From Cytophagales bacterium (lineage in GTDB: Bacteria > Bacteroidota > Bacteroidia > Cytophagales > Microscillaceae), in assembly GCA_013298075.1 (NCBI GenBank), contig JAAFJG010000049.1, positions 1-33,945 of the forward strand: a DNA stretch of 33,945 bases. The letters are read 5' to 3'. The notes beneath the pieces were generated by a model, which was not told where the DNA came from, made no database searches, and was given only the letters and a program-made list of their open reading frames with translations. A program made the position numbers and the translations under genes. The stretch's first letter is position 1. Every line of letters starts with the position of its first letter. Shown piece by piece: positions 15,049 through 21,336 of this stretch.

Positions 15049-16983
15049 ATGAAAAAATATTTTGCATTTGTTCTTTTCTTTTTTCTTTTTAAGATAATTA
15101 TTTTCGCACAAAATTATACTAATCTTAATGCGAATTTGAGCATAGAAGATGCCGTTAAAATAGCACAAGAAAAGGAAAATATGGGCGATAAAAAAGAAGC
15201 AACTCGTTATCTCAATCACGCTGCCTCTGTTTGTTGGGAAAATAAAAATTATCCGTGTGCAATAGAATGGTTCAAAAAATCTATGCAACTTAACCAAGAA
15301 GTTGGCAACGAAAATGGCGTATTGATGTTGCATAACAACTTAGGAATGATTGCTGCTGACCAAAAAGAATATCAAAATGCCATTACTTATTTTGAATATA
15401 CATTAGCAGGAAGAAAAAAAACAAAGGATAAAGTAGGTATGATTTCATCGTTAATAAATTTATCCGTGTGTCATAATAACCTTAAACAATATAATCAATC
15501 TGTCCAAAGATTAGAAGAATCGTTAGATTATGCTCGTCAAATGAATGATGCTACTCAAATGAGAAGTTGTTATGGAATGTTAGCTGAAACGTATGATAAA
15601 GCTGGAAATGGTGATAAATCAAGATATTATTTTGATTTATACAGAGTTTTTCACGAAAAAATACAAAAAGATAGAGATAATAAGTCAAGAAGTGAAGTCG
15701 AAAAATCAAAATTTGAAGCGGAAAAAGCTAATTTAGTTGCCAAAGATTTAGCATCAGAAAAAAAAATAAAAGAATTAGAATTAGAAGTAAAAGAAAAAGA
15801 ACTTTTAAACAAAGATTTTTCATTGCGTGCCAAAGATGAAGAATTGAAAGATACAAAAGATTCAAATCTTGTCTTATTTTCGCAAAAAACAAAAGCAGAA
15901 TTAGCACAAATAGCCTCTGAAAAGGAAAAAGAAGTAAAAAATCTAAAAATAAAACAAATCGAAGCACAACAAGATAGACAAAAAATTGTACAATATGCAC
16001 TGATGGTAGGAGTTATTTTGTTGATTTTATTCTTATCTGTTTTGGCATTAAGATATAGAGAAAAAAGAAAAAGTAATCAATTATTAAATCAACAAAATAC
16101 AGCTATTCTCGAACAACAAGCCGAAATTACTCAACAAAGAGATTATATTTTTTCACAAAATCAAAGCCTTGCCAAAACTTTAAAACAACTAAATGAAAAA
16201 AGTCGCCATGTTACCTCAAGTATAGAGTATGCTTTTCGTATTCAAACTGCGATGATGACCAATGCTTTATTACTCAAAAAATTTCCTGCTCATGATTTTT
16301 TTATTCTTTGGAAGCCAAGAGATATTGTTTCGGGTGATTTTTATTGGATTGCCGAAAAAGATGACAAATATATTTTAGCCGTCGCAGATTGCACAGGGCA
16401 TGGAGTTCCCGGTGCTTTTATGTCTATGATTGGGGATTCGTTACTCAATCAAATTATTCATGACAAAGAAATTAGAGAGCCAAATTTAATTTTAGATGCG
16501 TTGAATGAAGGCATTTTTACGACTTTAAACCAAAAAGATACAAAAAATAGAGACGGAATGGATATTGCTTTGATTGTGGTAGATAGTAAAACAAAAATTT
16601 TAGAATATGCTGGGGCTAATAATTCTTTATACTATCTACAAAATAATATTTTTCACGAAATAAAAGCAGATAAATTTGGAATCGGAGGCACAATTACACA
16701 CAGAGATGGCTCTCAACGAAAATTTACAAAACATACCGTTGATGTATCTATTCCTACAAATTTTTATTTATATTCTGATGGATATTCTGACCAATTTGGT
16801 GGAGAAGATAATCGTAAATTTATGTCTAAAAATTTTAAAGAATTACTGACACAAATACACCAACAACCTGCTCAAGACCAAAGAAAAGTATTGAATGAAA
16901 CGATTATAAATTGGATGGGTGAAAAAGAAAATCAAATTGATGATATTTTGGTAGTTGGTGGAAAAATTGATTTTTCTTTGTAA
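15049..16983 (+). CDS. TPR-coiled coil-SpoIIE phosphatase signalling protein
   Basis: A 644-residue membrane-anchored PP2C-type serine/threonine phosphatase. A signal peptide (ends FAQ, residue 21) leads a periplasmic TPR region (about 30-195), a Lys/Glu-rich coiled coil (205-310), one membrane helix (about 315-335), a second coil (345-395) and a cytoplasmic SpoIIE domain (396-640). Metal-binding motifs are visible: DIVSGDFYW, ADCTGHGVPGAFMS, DGMDIAL, YSDGYSDQFGG and QIDDILVVG. The architecture, periplasmic sensor plus cytoplasmic phosphatase, is common in Cytophagales and probably acts in partner-switch or sigma-factor control, but the target is unknown. The ATG directly follows MITE-like element M, so its expression may depend on that element. 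Confidence 0.9.
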   Translation: MKKYFAFVLFFFLFKIIIFAQNYTNLNANLSIEDAVKIAQEKENMGDKKEATRYLNHAASVCWENKNYPCAIEWFKKSMQLNQEVGNENGVLMLHNNLGMIAADQKEYQNAITYFEYTLAGRKKTKDKVGMISSLINLSVCHNNLKQYNQSVQRLEESLDYARQMNDATQMRSCYGMLAETYDKAGNGDKSRYYFDLYRVFHEKIQKDRDNKSRSEVEKSKFEAEKANLVAKDLASEKKIKELELEVKEKELLNKDFSLRAKDEELKDTKDSNLVLFSQKTKAELAQIASEKEKEVKNLKIKQIEAQQDRQKIVQYALMVGVILLILFLSVLALRYREKRKSNQLLNQQNTAILEQQAEITQQRDYIFSQNQSLAKTLKQLNEKSRHVTSSIEYAFRIQTAMMTNALLLKKFPAHDFFILWKPRDIVSGDFYWIAEKDDKYILAVADCTGHGVPGAFMSMIGDSLLNQIIHDKEIREPNLILDALNEGIFTTLNQKDTKNRDGMDIALIVVDSKTKILEYAGANNSLYYLQNNIFHEIKADKFGIGGTITHRDGSQRKFTKHTVDVSIPTNFYLYSDGYSDQFGGEDNRKFMSKNFKELLTQIHQQPAQDQRKVLNETIINWMGEKENQIDDILVVGGKIDFSL

Positions 16984-17008
16984 GATTATAAAAAAACTCG
17001 TATAAATG

Positions 17009-17398
17009 TTAAAATTCGTTTCTTTGTATGTTTGAGTAAGTAATATAGTAATAAAACCACATCAAAATTTGAGGTAGTATCGTACAAAAGATAATAAAAG
17101 AAATAATATCAAATATGAAAGGTAGGAATGAAAAAATAAACACCAAAATAATAGTCGAACTATAAAAATGTATTTGTCTATATATTTTTATTTTTCCTAC
17201 ATATTTTATAAACATATTAGGAAGCGCACTCATCAAGTATTGATAAAATCCAATAAAAAATTGAAACAACAAAAAATAAATATATATTTCATAACCATTA
17301 GAAATAGTTAGAAACAATAAAAAAAGTGAATTCATGATTACTAAAATGGTTTGTAATGCAAAATCTATTTGAATAAAACTAACATTTAATTTAGTCAT
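17009..17398 (-). CDS. Four-helix membrane protein of unknown function
   Basis: A 129-residue, very hydrophobic protein with about four membrane helices (near 10-33, 38-60, 78-98 and 98-120) and aromatic-rich loops. No family is recognised. Its ATG overlaps the last 8 bases of the upstream 127-residue membrane protein gene, so the two are an operon and probably coupled. Low-complexity, aromatic-rich composition is as expected for an AT-rich membrane protein. It ends only 26 bases from the convergent SpoIIE-type gene. Confidence 0.55.
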   Translation of the reverse strand: MTKLNVSFIQIDFALQTILVIMNSLFLLFLTISNGYEIYIYFLLFQFFIGFYQYLMSALPNMFIKYVGKIKIYRQIHFYSSTIILVFIFSFLPFIFDIISFIIFCTILPQILMWFYYYITYSNIQRNEF

Positions 17399-17774
17399 TT
17401 CTATCTCCTTTCAAAGCACTTAAAAACAATCCTAAACCACCAATCATCAACACTAAAATAATTATTAACTCAAAAGAAGTCATACTTTTAAGTTGAAATT
17501 GTGTTTTTGAAATCACGCCAAAAACCAACATCGCCAAAGAACCCAAACCCAATAACCAACCAAATAAATTTCGACTATCATAAAAAATCATTCCAATTCC
17601 AAAAATCATAGGAATTAAAACCATTCCACCCGTAACCTGAAATCCGCCCGCATTATACAAAGAATGAGAAAATCCTGTATAAACTTGTATAGAATTTAAA
17701 AACATATATGTTCCACCCGCCAACATCATCACTCCCACTAAAAATCTTGTTGTTTTATCGCCTCCGCTTACCAT
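17391..17774 (-). CDS. Small multi-pass membrane protein of unknown function
   Basis: A 127-residue protein with about four helices: near 10-28 (FLVGVMMLAGGTYMFLNS), 47-65 (TGGMVLIPMIFGIGMIFY), 69-88 (LFGWLLGLGSLAMLVFGVIS) and 100-120 (FELIIILVLMIGGLGLFLSA). Gly-rich helices suggest tight packing. The N-terminus MVSGGDKTTR is cytoplasmic by the positive-inside rule. I know of conserved but uncharacterised proteins of this kind in Bacteroidota and assign no role. It is the first gene of a two-gene unit with the 129-residue protein. Confidence 0.65.
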   Translation of the reverse strand: MVSGGDKTTRFLVGVMMLAGGTYMFLNSIQVYTGFSHSLYNAGGFQVTGGMVLIPMIFGIGMIFYDSRNLFGWLLGLGSLAMLVFGVISKTQFQLKSMTSFELIIILVLMIGGLGLFLSALKGDRND

Positions 17775-17874
17775 AATTTATTTGTTTTCTTTTGCCTAAG
17801 AAGTTTTTGATAGTTGTGTAAGAAAATATTTTGGCAAAAAATATTTTTATTTTTAAATTTATTTTAAACTAATT

Positions 17875-18156
17875 TTAAAGCATAATCACGCCTTCTATTT
17901 GAGTAGCACGTTTGTAATGATCGATAATTTCGTCAGCAGACAAAACCACCAAACGCACCGTAATCGAAGTATGTTTTCCTGTGGCAGATGTTCGCATCGT
18001 AATTTCAGCATTTTGTTCTTCAAATTGGGCTGTCAATAAAGCAACTTTATGATTATCAGAAGGCAACACAAATTTAAACATATATAACAAAGGAAAACTT
18101 TCGGTTTCTTCTAATTTTGCACGTAAAGTTTCCCAAGTAGTTTGTTGAGATTCCAT
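17875..18156 (-). CDS. DUF493 family protein (YbeD-like)
   Basis: A 93-residue cytoplasmic protein of the DUF493/YbeD family, a small ACT-like alpha-beta fold. Diagnostic segments are FPLLYMFKFVLPSDN, the AEITMRTSATGKHTSITV block and SADEIIDHYKRATQIEGVIML at the end. YbeD in E. coli is implicated in lipoate-related regulation by context, but the molecular role is not established. Length is typical. The promoter (18185-18214) is good and overlaps no other gene. It is divergent from bcp. Confidence 0.88.
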   Translation of the reverse strand: MESQQTTWETLRAKLEETESFPLLYMFKFVLPSDNHKVALLTAQFEEQNAEITMRTSATGKHTSITVRLVVLSADEIIDHYKRATQIEGVIML

Positions 18157-18184
18157 ATTTATATTTTATCTTTTTATTTATATG

Positions 18185-18214
18185 CAAAAATACAAAAAAA
18201 ATCTAAATTACAAA
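18185..18214 (-). promoter_or_regulatory. Promoter of the DUF493 gene
   Basis: Minus strand: TTTG (18214-18211), 18 bases, TATTTTTG (18192-18185), 28 bases before the ATG. Confidence 0.55.
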
Positions 18215-18231
18215 AAAATATATGTTATTTA

Positions 18232-18262
18232 TTGTATTTTATGTTTTTATCTGCTAACTTTG
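18232..18262 (+). promoter_or_regulatory. Promoter of bcp-porD
   Basis: TTG at 18232-18234, 20 bases, TAACTTTG at 18255-18262. The leader contains an ATG at 18272 opening a 13-codon frame that overlaps the bcp start out of frame; significance unknown. Confidence 0.6.
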
Positions 18263-18301
18263 TAAGGTAAAAATGGATTTTAAATTAAATCAAAAAAAAC
18301 A

Positions 18302-18757
18302 ATGCTTACATTAAAAATAGGCGATAAAGCACCTAATTTCAATTCAAAAGATGAAAAAGGCAACGAAATCAGCCTCGAAAAATATATCGGACAAAAAATA
18401 ATTTTATATTTTTATCCCAAAGATAATACATCAGGTTGTACGGCACAAGCCTGCGATTTGAGAGATAATCATACCAATTTGCAACAAAAAGGGTATGTAG
18501 TTTTGGGAGTAAGTTCGGATAATGAAAAAACACATCAAAAATTTATCGATAAATTTGAGTTGCCTTTTACTTTGATTGCCGATACAGACAAATCAGTTCA
18601 CGAATTGTATGGCGTTTGGCAAGAAAAATCTATGTATGGAAAAAAATATATGGGAACAGCCCGCACTACTTTTGTGATTGATGAAAATGGAATGATTACA
18701 AATATTATCGAAAAAGTAAAAACAGCCACACACACCGCACAAATTTTAGGAGAATGA
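18302..18757 (+). CDS. bcp: Thioredoxin-dependent thiol peroxidase (Bcp/PrxQ)
   Basis: A 151-residue peroxiredoxin of the Bcp/PrxQ group that reduces hydroperoxides with thioredoxin in the cytoplasm. The active site is YPKDNTSGCTAQACDLRD, with peroxidatic Cys46 and resolving Cys51 five residues later, the hallmark of this subgroup. Later family blocks are VVLGVSSDNEKTHQKFIDKF, LPFTLIADTD and TFVIDENG. Length is normal. It overlaps the porD gene by four bases (ATGA), so both come from the promoter at 18232-18262. Confidence 0.95.
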   Translation: MLTLKIGDKAPNFNSKDEKGNEISLEKYIGQKIILYFYPKDNTSGCTAQACDLRDNHTNLQQKGYVVLGVSSDNEKTHQKFIDKFELPFTLIADTDKSVHELYGVWQEKSMYGKKYMGTARTTFVIDENGMITNIIEKVKTATHTAQILGE

Positions 18758-19671
18758 AACTTTGTTTAAATATTTTTTTATCGATTGTATTTTCATCGAT
18801 TCTTACATCAAAACTTATCGCACAAGAATTAAATTGTACCGTAACGGTTGATGCTACGCGTTTGAATACTGCCCAGGTATCTGAAAAATCTATTTTTGTT
18901 AATTTGGAAAAATCTATTCGTCAATTTATGATAGATAGAGAATGGACAAATGACCAATTTAAAAAAGGCGTAGAGCAGATTAATTGTAAAATTTTGATTA
19001 CGGTAACAGAAGCACCCGCACAAAATTCGTTCAAAGCCACCGCACAAGTCGTTTCGACTCGTCCTGTTTATGGTACAAATTATGAAAGTCCGTTGTTAAA
19101 TTTTAACGATAAAAATTTTAATTTTGATTATGTGGCAGACCAGCCCATGATTTTTAATGATAATAATTTTACGACTAATTTGACTTCTATGTTAGCTTTT
19201 TATGCGTATTCGATTTTGGCTTTAGATTATGATAGTTTTTCGAAAGCAGGCGGAAATCCGTATATTGAAAAAATGTTTAATGTAACCAATGTTGCGCAAG
19301 CGAGCGGAGATGAAGGTTGGTCAAAAACACAAAATCAAGTGAATAGATATTGGTTAGCAGAAAATTTACAAAATCAAATTATGAGTCCTTTTCGTGAAGG
19401 TTTGTATGAATATCATCGAAAAGGAATGGATTTATTGCTCACAAAACCTGATGAAGCTCGTAATAATATTATCAAAACTTTGGAAGCATTGAAAGAAGTC
19501 AATCGATTAAAACCATCTTCTACTTTATTAAATGTATATTTTGACGCAAAAAACAAAGAAATTGTAGATATTTTTAGAGATTCAAGCCCTGAATTGAAAC
19601 AAAAAGTAAGGTTGATTGTGGTTAATTTAGACCCAGCCAATGCTGTAAAATATGATGTTTTGGCAAATTAA
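18754..19671 (+). CDS. porD: PorD/DUF4835 family protein (type IX secretion-associated)
   Basis: A 305-residue exported protein with a signal peptide ending IAQ (about residue 24) and the DUF4835 layout: ELNCTVTVDATR at the mature start, FMIDREWTNDQF, RPVYGTNYESPLLNFNDKNFNFDY, FYAYSILALDYDSFSKAGG and a C-terminal helical part. In Porphyromonas, PorD of this family is linked to the type IX secretion system, but its exact role is unclear. Its ATG overlaps the bcp stop (ATGA). The pairing with a peroxidase is a shared transcript, not an obvious pathway. It marks the organism as Bacteroidota. Confidence 0.85.
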   Translation: MKLCLNIFLSIVFSSILTSKLIAQELNCTVTVDATRLNTAQVSEKSIFVNLEKSIRQFMIDREWTNDQFKKGVEQINCKILITVTEAPAQNSFKATAQVVSTRPVYGTNYESPLLNFNDKNFNFDYVADQPMIFNDNNFTTNLTSMLAFYAYSILALDYDSFSKAGGNPYIEKMFNVTNVAQASGDEGWSKTQNQVNRYWLAENLQNQIMSPFREGLYEYHRKGMDLLLTKPDEARNNIIKTLEALKEVNRLKPSSTLLNVYFDAKNKEIVDIFRDSSPELKQKVRLIVVNLDPANAVKYDVLAN

Positions 19672-19725
19672 TTTTTGTCAATAGAATAAAATTTATAAAA
19701 AATATATCCACTAAAAAATAAAAAA

Positions 19726-20052
19726 ATGACAATAGAAGAAGCCCAAAAAATAGTAGATACTTGGATAAATACTACGGGAGTTAGGTATTATAACGAATTG
19801 ACAAATATGGCAATTCTAACCGAAGAAGTAGGCGAAGTAGCAAGATTGATGGCTCGAATGTATGGCGAACAATCTTTCAAAGAATCAGACAAAGACAGAG
19901 ATTTGGGCGATGAAATTGCTGATGTTTTGTTTGTATTGATTTGTATTGCGAACCAAACAGGAATCGACTTGACAGATGCGCTCAAAAAAAATTTGGAGAA
20001 AAAAACAAATCGAGACAAAGAAAGACACGCCAATAATGAAAAATTAAAGTGA
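19726..20052 (+). CDS. MazG-like nucleotide pyrophosphohydrolase
   Basis: A 108-residue single-domain all-alpha NTP pyrophosphatase. The metal-binding motif is EEVGE (Glu33, Glu34, Glu37) and the second pair is in DEIADVLF (Glu63, Asp66), as in the MazG/dUTPase-zeta superfamily. These enzymes hydrolyse NTPs or dNTPs to monophosphates and act as house-cleaning enzymes; the preferred nucleotide here is unknown. It is much shorter than E. coli MazG (two domains). It lies 54 bases after porD, convergent with the ABC ATPase gene 37 bases further on. Confidence 0.85.
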   Translation: MTIEEAQKIVDTWINTTGVRYYNELTNMAILTEEVGEVARLMARMYGEQSFKESDKDRDLGDEIADVLFVLICIANQTGIDLTDALKKNLEKKTNRDKERHANNEKLK

Positions 20053-20089
20053 TTTTTTTGCTCTTTTTTATGTTGAGATATACAAATTA

Positions 20090-20743
20090 TCATAAATTCA
20101 TTTGATTTTGAAATTTCCATTCATACGTATAACCCAATGAAGTCATCAAAACGGTGGCTTGATTATTTTCTGATTCTTGTTTCAAGAGTTCGCTTGCTCT
20201 TTCGATATTTTCTTTATCCAAATGGCTAAAAGGTTCGTCTAATAATAAAACCTCAAAAGGTTGCAAAATAGAACGAATAATGGCTACTCTTTGTCTTTCT
20301 CCATACGATAAAAAAGCTGTTTTTTTGTCTAATAAATGGCTAATTTGTAATTTTTCAGCCATTTTTTTGATGTTTTTTTGTTTGCCAATTTCTGTCAAAT
20401 TTGCTTTTATCAACAAATTTTCTTCTGCTGTCAAATGCAAAAAAAGCCTTAAATCTTGAAATACAATCGCTATTTTATTTTGTCTGATTGATGCCCAATT
20501 TTGCAAAGAAAATTGTTGAATATCTTGATTATCTAACAAAATATTTCCTGTATAATCATTCCTAATTCCGTACAAAAAATGCACAAAAGAAGATTTTCCT
20601 TTGCCCGAAAACGCAGAAATTTGAGTCGTTTGTCCTGCTATAAAATTACAATTCGCTTGCCAAATATTTGATGGAATAGATTGATTTTCTATATTTTGCG
20701 AAGCCAAAGGAATTGGCAAAACATTTTTGAGTGTAATTTGCAT
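20090..20743 (-). CDS. ABC transporter ATP-binding protein with atypical motifs
   Basis: A 217-residue ABC ATPase, probably paired with a permease encoded elsewhere. Q-loop IVFQD (93-97), signature LSYGERQ (145-151) and Walker B VLLLDEP (165-171) are present. Walker A reads AFSGKGKSS (44-52), so the first glycine of GxxGxGKS is Ala44. The H-loop is TSLGY, with Ser202 where His normally sits. These changes might lower ATP hydrolysis, or mark a divergent LolD/FtsE-like subgroup. No permease is adjacent. The N-terminal 30 residues are unusual for the family. Confidence 0.8.
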   Translation of the reverse strand: MQITLKNVLPIPLASQNIENQSIPSNIWQANCNFIAGQTTQISAFSGKGKSSFVHFLYGIRNDYTGNILLDNQDIQQFSLQNWASIRQNKIAIVFQDLRLFLHLTAEENLLIKANLTEIGKQKNIKKMAEKLQISHLLDKKTAFLSYGERQRVAIIRSILQPFEVLLLDEPFSHLDKENIERASELLKQESENNQATVLMTSLGYTYEWKFQNQMNL

Positions 20744-20888
20744 AGATTGTTTAGTTTTTACTGGATATTTTTAGTTTTGTTCTTAAATCCGAACTTCCGC
20801 CTCTTATATTATAGTATTTACGAATATTGGAGAGAAAATATTTTATAATTTTTGTATGAATTTCTTTTTTTAAGGTAATTTTGATATT
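20744..20888. other. Intergenic region upstream of the ABC ATPase
   Basis: AT-rich, no clear promoter box of the TAnnTTTG type on the minus strand and no RNA structure that I can support. Confidence 0.3.
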
Positions 20889-21020
20889 AGAGTTTTTTAA
20901 ATGGTAACCAAAAATTGACAAAAATCATTAAAAATTCAAGAAAAAAGAAAAAAAATCCGTATTAATCCGCTAAATCCGTGTTATCTGTGTGCTAAAATCT
21001 CTTTCATTTAAAAAATACTA
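20889..21020 (+). repeat. Repeat R copy 1
   Basis: A ~130-bp element beginning agagttttttaaatggtaac, with an internal run of degenerate direct repeats (aatccgtatt, aatccgct, aaatccgtgtt, atctgtgtgct) and ending in tctctttcatttaaaaaata. Near-identical copies are at 28266 and 33820. No open frame. Confidence 0.75.
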
Positions 21021-21079
21021 TTAAAAAAAGAAAAGAGTAATTTTTAGCGTCTAAAACTTAAAACATACACTTTTCAATT

Positions 21080-21202
21080 ATGAAAAAATTCATTTACAAA
21101 ATTAGAAATATTTTTGATAAATTCCAAATAGTTACTCATAAAACTTACCAAAAAAATTTTTATAAAATTATTTGGAGTTTAATAAAAAGTAAAAAAGTAT
21201 AA
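21080..21202 (+). CDS. Possible 40-residue basic peptide
   Basis: ATG at 21080 opens a 40-codon frame, MKKFIYKIRNIFDKF..., rich in Lys, Ile and Phe and amphipathic, ending at a TAA at 21200. It lies 135 bases from the 3' end of the bacteriocin-type exporter gene, on the opposite strand. I see no double-glycine or NHLP leader and no promoter, so it could be chance in AT-rich DNA. Confidence 0.2.
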   Translation: MKKFIYKIRNIFDKFQIVTHKTYQKNFYKIIWSLIKSKKV

Positions 21203-21336
21203 TTACTTCTTTGGCAGAGCGTATCAAATCAATGCGTTAAAAATATTATTCGTCGTTTGGAGAGTTTTTTAGAGAAGTTTAATTTGATTATGAAAATAAA
21301 TTTTTCTCTAAAATAATAAAATTATTCTCAAAAAAA

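Noticed and set aside
20889-21020. Degenerate aatccgt repeats as a CRISPR array.
   Set aside because: Repeats are about 10 bases, without regular unique spacers.
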